From Chrysaora quinquecirrha (lineage: Eukaryota > Cnidaria > Scyphozoa > Semaeostomeae > Pelagiidae), in the NCBI GenBank assembly GCA_014526335.1, contig JACTAT010000049.1, forward strand, positions 2,726,258-2,790,257: a stretch of DNA of 64,000 bases. The letters are read 5' to 3'. The notes under the pieces are model-generated. The model worked only from the letters and a program-made list of their open reading frames with translations, did not search any database and had not been told where the DNA came from. The position numbers and the translations under genes are program-made. Each line of letters starts with the position of its first letter. Within the stretch, counting starts at the first letter, position 1. Below are positions 34,201 to 44,396 of the stretch, one piece after another.

Positions 34201-34637
34201 TTTTGTTGCATATTCCGTTATCGGGGTAAATATGTCAACTTCGTTAGTTTACCATTGGCTTTCTAGATATGTTGTATTATCCATCCAACAAAGCGAGGAA
34301 TGGTTTGATCGTTCAAATTGAGGTTTCTCGCTGACTTCCAAAGGACAAAGAGATTTTCACATACCCCATCAGATTCACTGGTATTGACCGAGGAAGACAT
34401 CCCTGAAAAGGATGGGGGCACTGCTTTTCAGTTGATTGCAACATGCACTGACATTGTTTCTCTAGAAGGTTGTAAAGATCTTCTTTTTGACTTCGGGATA
34501 CTGATATTCTCCTGTCTGATTTCAGCTTCTTGAGAATCTTCCTGAAAAGCTATGCCTGGCGTATTGTGTATTGATCCAGCTCCCGATGCGGTTTCTACGT
34601 TGCAGTCAAAATTATCATACCAGAAAATTGTTGATAC
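34201..34637 (-). pseudogene. Family B gene, exon with FWYDNFD block
   Basis: The exon starts at 34637 after a strong acceptor (CCGTTCAG) and reads 'VSTIFWYDNFDCNVETASGA', 'GSIHNTPGIAFQED', then, past a TGA at 34428, 'VCENLFVLWKSARN' and 'QTIPRFVGWI', with a TAG at about 34263 and frame changes after it. The block 'DNFD...T......H.TP.I.FQE' parallels 'DNIDHDPSSTTATQSFHGTS...FQH' in family A. This shows the same architecture at a different level of divergence. No known catalytic motif lies here. Confidence 0.65.
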
Positions 34638-34829
34638 CTGAACGGGGAAAAAACAATGAATATCAGAACTCTCGAAAAAAGCCAATTTATGCAACTACTT
34701 GCTCTCCGCAGCAACCTCAACGAATGAGTGTCGAGAAAAAGTAGATATACACTATATATTCTAGCTTTTCAGAAAAATGTTTCATTTTGGCATGAAAAGA
34801 GTTACAGAAGTTGCAAATAGCATACTTAC
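34638..34829 (-). other. Spliceosomal intron in family B gene
   Basis: Donor GTAAGTATG at 34829 and acceptor CCGTTCAG ending at 34638, 192 bp, phase 0. Splicing joins 'QPQSQGAK' to 'VSTIFWYD' in one frame. The near-consensus sites show that the family was expressed as a spliced gene rather than copied from mRNA. Confidence 0.7.
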
Positions 34830-35200
34830 TTTTGCACCCTGGGATTGTGGTTGTAGAGGCAAAGTGAGACTCTCTGATTCAAAATATTGCACCAGTTCAG
34901 CTTGTGCTGTTTCTATTTCGTTGACAGTGTTGTATGTTATGCAGTGGCCCAATCTGGCCAGAATTGTGATTGGTAGCTTTTGAGCAGTCAAGCAGGAGTT
35001 TCCCCTTTGATACTGCATGTAAGACATCTTGACAATGTGAACCAGTAAGAAGAGTAATTCTTTCACTAGTATCGTGATGGCTGTCTTTCGGAGATAATAT
35101 CACTTTATAGAACACTTCTAACAACCCGGGGCTAAATGACCCTCTAGATGCAAAGCTTTCAACAGCAGACATGTTGCATTGTATAGGTAACAAGGCTATG
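34830..35200 (-). pseudogene. Family B gene, upstream exon
   Basis: The minus strand reads 'SAVESFASRGSFSPGLLEVF', 'DTSERITLLTGSHCQDVLHA', then, in the next frame, 'LPITILARLGHCITYNTVNE', 'IETAQAELVQYFESES' and 'LPLQPQSQGAK' up to the intron donor. 'LARLGHCITYNTVNEIETA' corresponds to 'LAKNGLSVSYERIKSVQSS' in family A. One frameshift lies near 35000. The length and order agree with the A copy, supporting one continuous ancestral protein. Confidence 0.6.
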
Positions 35201-35599
35201 TAAGTTTCTTATAAATACATGTTACGGCATCTTTACGTATGTTGCTACTGTTTGTGAGGATTGAGTCGAATTCTAGCTCTTCCCTGTCAGCTTCTTCTAT
35301 AAAAGAGAATTGACATATTGCACGGATAAGGTTTACTTCAAATAATATTTTGTTCAAGGGGTGAACCGTGTTCATTTCGTATTTTTGATGCTTCTTTTTT
35401 GATTTTGGATAAGGCTTATATCACTGGCTCAATATTACTCCTCACAAGTTGAACGAAATAAATGATCTACAGTATATAATTGTCTTTGGAGTTAAAATAT
35501 AGCGACAAACGGAAGATAATTTAGAAAATAATTGGGGGGAGGGGGCGGTAGTACACTTAGCACCGCTAAACTATAGTACACTTAACAATACATACCTCC

Positions 35600-36090
35600 A
35601 ATTGCTGTTTTGACTGTGTCTTGGATCATTGCTTCCCAAGCTTGCTGAACGGCATAGTCATTCTTCACAAAGTGTCAAGCAACACTCACAGCATCCTGCT
35701 TGTGCTTCGTTATGAAGTCTGATATCAGGACTCTCTTGCAACATATTCCTATCTGCACAAAGAAGAGGAGTACAGGATCTGTCACATGCACAAGGGCACT
35801 TCTGTTGTACAACGCCAAGTGCTTCAGAGAATCAGGACACACAGAATACTTTCACGGGTGCTTATCAATCCGCTCTCGAGAAACTTTTCACAAGTCTTTC
35901 TTCTTTTGCTTTAGCAGCAACTTTCTTGTCCTTAGATCCTGCATATTGCGAAATATACTTGCAAGCCGATGATTTCACTTTGAACATGGCCCATCCTGCC
36001 AGATGTCTGACTTTTCTTAGCTCTGGTTTTGTCAAAAAAATTGGGGATAGGGTGGCTGCCACTTCTGTATCATTTACTGTTCACTATCAG
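35600..36090 (-). pseudogene. Coding-like remnant upstream of family B core
   Basis: Minus-strand pieces read 'TKPELRKVRHLAGWAMFKVK', 'AKAKEERLVKSFSRAD', then in other frames 'VTDPVLLFFVQIGICCKRVL' and 'KNDYAVQQAWEAMIQDTV'. They look like protein but match nothing that I can name. They may be N-terminal exons of family B, or a different gene. Two stops follow the first block near 35863. Confidence 0.35.
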
Positions 36091-36464
36091 CCCTGAAGAG
36101 CAAAGCATTTCATTTGATAAATGAAACAAGTAGGACAATACATATGTTCGGAAACATAGGAAGAAGGTAGCATATAGTCATCTTGAATGTACTATATAAA
36201 TTTTCACCAGCCACTTTGCAGTATATTTTCACATTTGCAACTGTTTCAATCGAATACGGCACACTACATTAAGTGGTTATGAGCTGTACAAGCTACTAAC
36301 TGTAACTTTCAGTATGGCTTGAAAGAATTTGAGTGCTTACACACCCCCTATTTAAGGTTCTGCTCAGGATGAAAGAAATAATACAATAATCAGTGAATGG
36401 TTAATGCCTGAGTACAATTTTAATGTGAAACAGACTTTTTATATTTCTATAACTTGCACCGTGA

Positions 36465-37055
36465 TTACATCATCACATTGTCAGGACCAAGGTAAAAGAG
36501 GCAGGAGAGGCAGTTGTAATTTATAAGGCTTAAGTGAGGCTTAAGCATGCGAAACTCACCAGCTAACTGTGTTCTGAGCTTCATTATCAAATCAACTAGC
36601 ACACTTCTGCATTTTAGGACATCTAGGTTTCTAAACAAGTCAGTTTTTACCATACTGGACCATTTCGCGTGGAAGCTGACCTCTGATTCTTTGGACTTTT
36701 TATCAAGATTTGTTTGTCCCAGTGCTACGTTAAGGTCACAGTCTACATAATTGGCACTTGGAATGTATATATCCTTTAATCGCTTCCATAACCTTCCTAT
36801 CAACTGCTGCAACGGTGCACAAGTGCCATTTGCACGTGCGACAAACTCACAGAAAAAGCTATACTCTTTGGTTCGATTTTCATAGACCAAACGCTCCTTG
36901 AAGATCCTTTCCACATCAACGTCAATGGGAAACGCAACATTTTCTTCTTCGTTTAGAAGCTCCAGCTCGCCTTCACCAGCGCCAGATGATACGCAAGGAA
37001 CAGTTGTGCTTTCAGTGACATTTATTCTTTCAAGGAACCCCTCTGCTGTTTAGTC
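36465..37055 (-). pseudogene. Coding-like exon, possible family B N-terminus or separate gene
   Basis: Open on the minus strand from about 37055 to 36465. It begins 'AEGFLERINVTESTTV', has a Glu-rich stretch, then 'RIFKERLVYENRTKEYSFFC' and 'LIGRLWKRLKDIYIPSAN', and ends with a helical region 'LIMKLRTQLAGEF'. Composition is protein-like throughout. I do not recognise the domain. It abuts the outer edge of the family A element at 37089, so upstream exons may have been separated by that insertion. Confidence 0.35.
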
Positions 37056-37088
37056 GGGGCTGTTAGAACCATATTTAGGTCGAATCGA

Positions 37089-37690
37089 GCATTTTAATGA
37101 TACCAGCACCAAAATTGATGAAGAGGGGTAGTTTGACACGCTGAAAAAGATAGGATATGGACCCCAACTGAAAAATGCCCCCTTGTGCTATTTTTAGACT
37201 GGGGTAATAGGTACCAGATCTCTACACAAGTTATAACTGTAGTTTTGTTATGAATCGCGTTAGAGACATCAAACTTGGGGAAAAGGGGCAGTTTGACACG
37301 CTGAAAGAGATAGGATGTGGACCCCAACTGAAAAATGCCCCCTTGTGCTATTTTTAGACTGGGGTAATAGGTACCAGACCTCTACACAAGTTTTAACTGT
37401 AGTTTTTTTATGAATCGCGTTAGAGACATCAAACTTGGCGAAAAGGGGCAGCTGGACACGCTGGAAAAGATAGGATGTGGACCCCAACTGAAAAATACCC
37501 CCTTGTGCTATTTTTAGACTGGGGTAATAGGTACCAGACCTCTACACAAGTTTTAACTTTAGTTTTGTTATGAATCGCGTTAGAGGCATCAAACTTGGCG
37601 AAAAGGGGCAGTCTGACACGCTGAAAAAGATGGGATGTGGACGCCAACTGGAAAATGCCCCCTTGTGCTATTTTTAGACTGAAGTTATGA
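37089..37690 (+). repeat. Left 160-bp satellite array
   Basis: GGGGTAATAGGTACCAG occurs at 37201, 37361 and 37521, exactly 160 bp apart, with a fourth unit breaking off after TTTTTAGACT at 37680. Units share CAAACTTGG(C/G)GAAAAGGGGC, GACACGCTG(A/G)AA(A/G)AGATAGG and CTGAAAAATGCCCCCTTGTG. Copies are roughly 95% alike. Frames in the array are repeat translations. Confidence 0.95.
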
Positions 37691-40600
37691 CTTCAATCAC
37701 CTCATTGAAAGGTTCAATGCTCAGGCAAATCGTTAAATGACGCATTTATGAAAATGCTTCAACCTTTCACCTTCGAAGATGAAGTTTTGTGTAAATAAAT
37801 ATGCCTATGAATGACATCCTTTGTTCTGCCATTGGAAAACCCCGCATCCGTTTCATGTGATAAATTATTATCGACCACACGAGACACATCCCCTTTCTCT
37901 TTCTTTCACGATGGCCGTGTTCAAGGCATGACAGAGATATGTCGAAGAAATCGTTCATTTTGGTTGATGCAGCTAACAATTTTCAAAATGTTAATGCATC
38001 TAGACCAGGTCCTGGAGCTTGGAACTGGGATTTATGTTTTATTGGTCAGGAGCCATCATCAGAGGAAGTTATCTGTCCAGCAAAGAAGAGCAAAAGACCT
38101 GACAAATCGGCTGGGTACAGCTCCATTGCCAGTCAGTTGAAAAAGTTTCATGAGGTTGGTGAACTTCCGTTGTCTATCAGCAACAGAATTTCTTATCTAA
38201 CCAGCGAAAGCCTTTGCGAAAAACTTGTGCGTGTGCCTTACATCTCTATATAACAGACTGTGAGAGATGAAAGAATCAAAGTCACTCATGGAATCTGAAG
38301 ATGCAATAATTGAGGGTATTGTTTTGGCAGAGATTCTGGATTATATTGAAGATTCACGCGATTGCTCTGATTCTATTCCTGTTTTTAAGCTTCGAGATAT
38401 CAAATCTTTGTATTGTGAGCGATTGAAAGAATACGGTGTATCCGATGTCTGTGAAAAGAATGTTCATAGTACACGCCTTAAGGAAAGAATTTTGTCACAT
38501 ATGCCGGAATTAGAAGAAAAGAAAAAGGGCCGAGATGTCATTCTGTTGTTCAGGAAAGAAGCCGGACGCGCCGTTTTCCAAGCCTGTTTGCAAACCTACG
38601 AAGATGATGGAATATGCCTTTCAAAAACTGCAAAAATAATCAGAAAGCAGGTTTTTGATTATAGGGAAAATGCCGGCAATAATGAGTAAATTGCAAGTAA
38701 CGAAAAAGTATCAATACCGAACTCCTTGGTAACATTGATCAGTATGATAATGAACGGAACAAGAATCGATGATCCAAGTAAAGATAAGATTGCCCTAACT
38801 CTTTCACAGCTTATTTGTTTCAATATAGCAAAGCGAAGACGACCTACATCTGTCGATTCAAATAATATTAAACATTTAAAGGAAGCCAAAATGCCTTTCC
38901 CGCTTTATGCAGGTTTGCTTGTCCATTCCAAAACCCGTAAAAAAGGTCTAATCAATATGTTGGCAAAAAATGGACTCAGTGTTTCATATGAAAGAATCAA
39001 GAGTGTACAGTCATCTGTTACTAGAATTCTTTGTAAGAAATACCAGGAAGAAGGAGTAGTATGCCCAACAAGTCTAAGAGAAGGTCTTTTTACCACTGCT
39101 GCAATTGACAATATTGATCATGATCCATCGTCTACGACAGCAACACAATCATTTCATGGAACTAGCATTTCCCTTTTCCAGCACCCAGAAGAACCATTAG
39201 AGCGCCCGGACATTCAACTGACAACAAACACTGAGGATCATCGAACCAAGATTGAGCTACCGGAGTATTACACACAGATTCTACCAACAAAGTCCAAAGC
39301 AGAAGAGTTCCCGTTGCAATCAGTTAACCATTCAAATGGTTGAATGTTTGATGCTGGGAAGGAGGCGGAAATTTGGCTGAAAAATTTGGAAATCCTAAAT
39401 GAGAAAGAAATCAAAACAGACTTGGAACATCGGTTATCTTGGTCAGCTTTCCACTCCAGGAAGTCCACGAGCCAGTCTGTCAAATGTATATCCGCGTTGC
39501 TGCCGTTGATCAATGAAAGTATAAACTCTACAGCCGTTGTTCGTCATACAATGAATATCATCAAACTGGCTCTTCTAAAGTTAAATCCGGAGCAGGTTCC
39601 TGTTATAACAGCAGATCAACCAGTGTATGCGATCACCAAACAGGTTCAGTGGATTTACCCAAATCTGTTTGGTGAGGACAAGGTAATAGTGATGATGGGT
39701 GCGTTACATATAGAAATGGCTTTTATTAACGCTATTGGAGATTGGTTAGAATGCTCTGGTTGGGTGGAAATTTTTGCCAGATCTGAAATAAATACACCTG
39801 GCCGCTCAGAGTCATTCCTTTCAGGCAGTCATGTAAAACGCTCAAGATACGCCCATCAAGTTTCATGTGCAGGGTTTTACTTACTAGTTCGAGATGCACA
39901 TCAGCGAGACAACCAGTCTTGCACTCTTGAAAACTGGATCACAAAAAGGATAAATGAATCTGTCCAATTCAAATACTGGTATACTGTTATTACATTAGAA
40001 TGCTTATTGTTCCTGCTTGTCAAAAGTGCAAGAGAATCAAATTTTGAAATGTTTGTCAGTGCACTAGATCAAATTGCACCATGGATGTTCTCCCTTGACC
40101 ATGTCAACTACGCCCGATGGCTTCCTATCTTCATTAATGACTTGAGGCTAGTGAAAATAAAACACCCAAAGATATACGAAGAATTCATGAAAGGCCATTT
40201 CACAATCAAGAAAACCAGCAGAAAGTTTTCTGGTATCCCCGATGACCAAGCCCACGAACAAAATAATAAGTTGGTTAAAATTGAAGGTTGTGCTGTGGGT
40301 ATACTCAACAACTATACAGCTATGATGAATTGGATGATTTCTGGCCCGGAAATTGCAAGCATATTGAACTTGCTGGGTGAAGACCCTAACGACGACCAAC
40401 AAGAAGCACATCATGAGGATACTGTCTCGTACGAAAAGAAGTTTCGAAGAGATGTCGTTAGTTTTAAAAATGTTTTTGATGAAATCGGTAACCCTTTTCA
40501 AGAGGGTGACATCCTTATCAATGCAATTTCAAAGCAGATAATGAGTAACAAGGCTGCAAACTCTATCCAAAATGCTTTTGAATTAGGAAAACAACAATAC

Positions 40601-41700
40601 TCCGACTATGTGCATAATCGGTTGATGACATGCAGAGTTTCGGTTTATGAAAGAATCCCAAAAAATAAGTTACCACTATTCTGAGAAAAGAATTCCGTTT
40701 CAACATCAAAAGCAAAGCTTCGAGCAACATCGGTCAAGCAGGATTGCAAATTATTTGCATCTTTGTATGTTGCATGCCAGACAAGGGAAGGCGATATCGG
40801 TGAATTTTTTGGGCATGAAAACCATGCTTATCCACCATCGATTTCCGAATACGGAAAACTGAGAAAAGGAAATAAATCCGAGTTTTTAAAATGTTTAGAC
40901 AAGTATGGGGAGGTTGATCACAAACCGCCTTCGTTAGTCACTGCAAAAGTAATAGATGGTGCAGTGTTGGTGCAAATGACTCCTCCTGGCAAATCAAAAA
41001 CGCTCGAGGAATATTCTCAAAGCTTTGCTGAAGTCATCCTTCAAGAGTTCAAGAGCGACCGGTTAGCTAGAATCGATGTTGTCTTCGATCGTTATCTCGA
41101 AAGGAGTTTGAAATCAGACACCCGAGAGAAGAGAGGTCAAGGTACTCGTTTTCAGATACATGGTTCAACACCCATCTGCAAAAACTGGCGAGACTTTTTA
41201 AGAGTAAATGAAAATAAATCCGATTTGTTTCTGCTTCTTGCCAACAAACTAGTTGAATATAACGTTGCCGAAAAAACTATAGTAGCAACGGCAGGTGAAA
41301 CTGTTAAAGTGAGTGGATTTGTTAATCAAGAAAATTTAAGCCCATCAAATCACAAAGAAGCAGATACTCGCATATTTGTTCATGTGAAAAACGCAGTAGA
41401 AGCAGGGCATCAAGAAATTATCATTCGAACTGTTGATACTGACGTCGTAGTTCTTGCTGTATCTTTATTCCGAAGGCTAAATGTACAGAAGCTGTGGATA
41501 GAATTTGGAGTTGGTAAGAACAAGCGCTGGATTCCCGCTCATGATTATGCAACAAACTTGCCTGAAGATGTGTGTAGGGCACTTCCTTTTTGGTATGCCT
41601 TTACAGGGTGTGATACGGTCTCCGCATTCTGTGGTCGCGGAAAGAAGATTTGTTGGGAGGTGTGGAAATCTTACCAAGAAGTGACGGATATCTTTATTAG

Positions 41701-41790
41701 GTATGATTATTCCATTCATTACCTACGTTTTCAACCTATGTACTACACAAACCACCTTATATTTGTATCTCTTTTCGGTTTTTTCTGTAG
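41701..41790 (+). other. Intron 1 in family A C-terminal region
   Basis: GTATGATTAT...TTTTTTCTGTAG, 90 bp. Splicing joins 'EVTDIFI' to 'RLSNHNTSQLQNDD'. Its length is a multiple of three and it has no stop, so unspliced RNA also reads through. Confidence 0.65.
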
Positions 41791-42003
41791 GTTATCAAAC
41801 CATAACACAAGCCAACTGCAAAATGACGACATATGTTATCTGGAGCGCTATGTTGCACTTTTATATGACAGAACAACTGCGTACCATGACATCAATGAAT
41901 GCAGAAAAACGTTGTTTTCAAAGAAAGGAAGAAGCATTGAAGGCCTGCCACCAACAAAGGACGCCTAACTGCTCCACTCAAAACGAGCGTTACTTCAAGG
42001 AGG

Positions 42004-42092
42004 GTAAGAAATTCCGGTTCCGTAAGTTAGAGCGCATTCTCTGTATTTTAAGTGAAACTAAAGCTTTCTTAATTTACCCGCACATTTTGTAG
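42004..42092 (+). other. Intron 2 in family A C-terminal region
   Basis: GTAAGAAATT...CACATTTTGTAG, 89 bp. Splicing joins 'HSKRALLQGG' to 'IIWAQSLKRWQNLPD', after which the frame is open to the stop at 42334. Confidence 0.7.
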
Positions 42093-42612
42093 AATCATAT
42101 GGGCCCAATCACTAAAAAGATGGCAGAACTTACCAGATGTGAATGAATTTGGATGGTCGCAAGATAACAGTGGTGTACTCCCCAAGTGGACCACATTACC
42201 AGAAGCTTGGAAAGCGTGCCAAGAAGTAGTTAAATGCAGTTGTAAACTGAACTGTACAGGGAGGTGTAAATGCAGGCGTTTCAATCTTCAGTGTACAGAC
42301 CTTTGCCATTGCTCTGGCCAGTGCTCCCCTGTATAGTATTTCTTGCTTCTCGTTAAGTGTCTTACCAAGAGTATAACTGTTCAACTAATTAAGTGTAAAT
42401 TTTCTTTATATCTAGCTACTAAAGTAAATTCATTATTCTGATTCATTCTACGGCGATTCAGACTTCTTGAAAATAACACTTTTGTTGTTCAACACATTTA
42501 TAGTTGTGTTCTGTCTTTAGACTTATAAAACTAGTACGGTTAGTCAAATTGATGTAATTTTTCAATTCGAATTCATATACTGTCTTTTTCCGCGTTTCAG
42601 TCTCCGAATTTA

Positions 42613-43042
42613 ACTACCGTGTAGAGGTCTGGTACCTATTACCCCAGTCTAAAATAGCACAAGGGGGCATTTTTCAGTTGGAGCATTTTTAACAAAGGTT
42701 CAAGCCTCTAGTGCGATTTATAACAAAACTAAAATTAAAATTTGTGTAGAGGTCTGGTACCTATTACCCCAGTCTAAAAATAGCACAAGGGGGCATTTTT
42801 CAGTTAGAGTCCATATCATATCTTTTTCAGTGTGTGGAACTACCCCTTTTCACCAAATTTCATGCCTCTTGCGCGATTTATAACAAAACTACAGTTAAAA
42901 TTTGTGTAGAGGTCTGGTACCTATTACCCCAGTCTAAAAATAGCACAAAGGTGCATTTTTCAGTTGGGGTCCATATCCTATCTTTTTCAGCGTGTCAAAC
43001 TACCCCTTTTCACCAAGTTTTGTGCTGGTATCATAAAAATGC
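42613..43042 (-). repeat. Right 160-bp satellite array (inverted)
   Basis: Reverse-complement units of the left array: ACCCCAGTCT ends at 42650, 42775 and 42935. The inner unit has lost about 35 bp; the outer spacing is 160 bp. The outermost 100 bp are nearly identical to the outer left array. Confidence 0.95.
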
Positions 43043-43199
43043 ACAATTGTGTCACCAATATCCCTCACTAGTTGTAAAATCCAAGTTTTTTGCGTGGAAA
43101 TAAGATGCCTCTATTATCTTCTTCTCGAAAGATTCTACTGCAGATGATGGGCATGGCAGTGTTTATGGTCCCAACCTGGTAATACTGCGAGACCCTAAA
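43043..43199. other. No gene recognised
   Basis: Short spacer between the right satellite array and the helicase remnant; it may hold the helicase C-terminus in frames too broken to read. Confidence 0.4.
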
Positions 43200-44396
43200 A
43201 TGAGTAAGCCCTTGACAGGGCAACGTAGGCCATTCTTTGTGAGCACAGGCCCTTTAGGGACACTGCAACATTGTTAAGACTGAGGCCTCGACTTTGTGGA
43301 TAGTCAAAACCCAAGCCAAAACTAACGGAAATTGCCTTCTAGTGGCAACTATTGTGTCTTCTTCATTCAATGCACCCCATGAACGAAGCTCAAATTTTAG
43401 GCTTTGTCCTCATTTGAATGCTTCATAGGGACAACCATTCACCACTGACATGACAGTGCCAATGGAACCATTGGCAAGGCCTTTGTGCATGTTTGCTACC
43501 AGCATTACCTTAGCACCCTTCTTATAAATAAGAGTTTTAGGGTACGAACAATGTTCCAACTTCTTGGTGTCACCATTGTCCACTGATTTCGACACAACTT
43601 CTGATCCAAGAAGGCTCTTAAATACCTCAATGTTTTTGCTGTCGACATCCTCTCTTCGAGGGTAGAGGTAAGTTAAGCTTTTGTCAGCGACATCTTCATT
43701 TCTTGGTGCGAGTTTTCTTTACGTCTCCTGTGCTGCGGAGCTTATATCGCCTCCTAGCCAAATTTGAGATAGCAAAGCAATCAGTTCAGGGTCCCTTTGC
43801 CTGTGAACTTTAGAAAGCTTCACGCAATCGTAATACAGGATCCCCAACTATTTGCAGCAAAACAATACTGAGTACTCTGTAGTTGATCATTGTCACGACT
43901 AAGGTTGACCACTGGTCGTAATTGCCTAAAGTCGCCACACAAAATAATCTGCAGTCCTCAGAATGGTTGCTGGCACTCTTTTATTTTTCTTGAACTCTAG
44001 GCTTTCAAAAGCTTCTTTAACCAGCATTGACACTTCATCGATAAACAGAACCTTGAATTTTTTCCATTTACAAGTGGCTTCGACATTCGACATAAATTTT
44101 TGGAGTAAGACGTACCTGGAACCTCTCCCTATCCCTATCTCTGCCCAACTATGAATTGTCTCCCCATTAATATGGGAAGCAGCAAAACCAGTAGTGGCAG
44201 TCACACCAATGTGCTCCTTTCCGAATTTTTCATTGAGACATGTTCCAATATCCCGAAGAGTTTTCGTTTTGCCTGTTCCAGCATCTCCGGTAAAGAAGAA
44301 ACTTACACCATCTAAAGCTAAACCCAGAATTGTGCTTTGCTCTCCAGTCAGTTCATCCTCCATCCCATGTTTATGCAATGTAGGACGTAGTAGCAT
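43200..44396 (-). pseudogene. PIF1-type DNA helicase, broken
   Basis: Minus-strand blocks follow PIF1 order. Walker A 'FFTGDAGTGKTKTLRDI' (about 44300), motif Ia 'ATTGFAASHINGETIHSW', Walker B 'VLFIDEVSML' (about 44040), 'IILCGDFRQLRPVV' (motif III, about 43930), then in shifted frames 'KLSKVHRQRDPELIALL' and 'YPRREDVDSKNIEVFKSLL', 'LIYKKGAKVMLVANMHKGLA' with 'NGSIGTVMSVV', 'RRQFPLVLAWVLTIHK' and finally 'RMAYVALSRAY' (motif VI, about 43220). All helicase motifs are present but spread over at least four frames with stops, so the gene is dead. PIF1 helicases unwind DNA in nuclei and mitochondria and are also carried by Helitrons. No Rep HUH domain is attached here, so a Helitron origin is unproven. 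Confidence 0.85.

Larger units (their letters stand above)
37939..42336 (+). pseudogene. Family A gene, near full-length copy (putative PIN-like nuclease)
   Basis: ATG at 37939. First block 'WDLCFIGQEPSSEEVICPAK' (a likely CxxC with the second Cys replaced by Gly). After a frameshift between 38225 and 38266 one frame runs to 41700, broken only by TAA 38687, TGA 39341 and TGA 40682. Order: helical region; 'LSVSYERIKSVQSS'; 'FTTAAIDNIDHDPSSTTATQ'; 'VITADQPVYAITKQVQW'; 'MGALHIEMAF'; 'FLSGSHVKRSRYAHQVS'; 'LDHVNYARWLPIFINDL'; 'LYVACQTREGDIGEFFGHEN'. The C-terminal third carries 'DVVFDRYLERSLK' (41077), 'HKEADTRIFVH' (41357), 'TVDTDVVVLAV' (41431) and 'FTGCDTVSAFCGRGKK' (41601), which parallel the FEN/XPG acidic motifs in order. 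Two introns (41701-41790, 42004-42092) precede a Cys-rich tail 'CSCKLNCTGRCKCRR...CTDLCHCSGQC'. A further TAA lies at 41966. About 1,400 codons. Confidence 0.75.
37089..43042 (+). mobile_element. Candidate mobile unit: family A gene between inverted 160-bp repeat arrays
   Basis: Left end GCATTTTAATGATACCAGCA (37089) and the reverse complement of the right end, GCATTTTTATGATACCAGCA (43042), match, and the similarity continues inward through arrays of the same 160-bp repeat in opposite orientation. The 5.95-kb unit contains exactly one family A gene, in plus orientation. Terminal inverted repeats built from tandem units around a gene with nuclease-like motifs suggest an autonomous transposon whose enzyme is not a standard DDE transposase. 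I found no clear target-site duplication (flanks ...CGAATCGA and ACAATTGT...). The unit lies between the family B gene and the PIF1-like helicase. Confidence 0.6.

Noticed and set aside
37094..37647. Three overlapping minus frames of about 72 codons with near-identical peptides
   Set aside because: They are the 160-bp satellite read in one frame, not a tandem gene family. The same holds for 42834-43103 on the plus strand.
43200..44396. Helitron
   Set aside because: PIF1 motifs are clear, but no Rep domain or Helitron termini were seen, so only the helicase is claimed.
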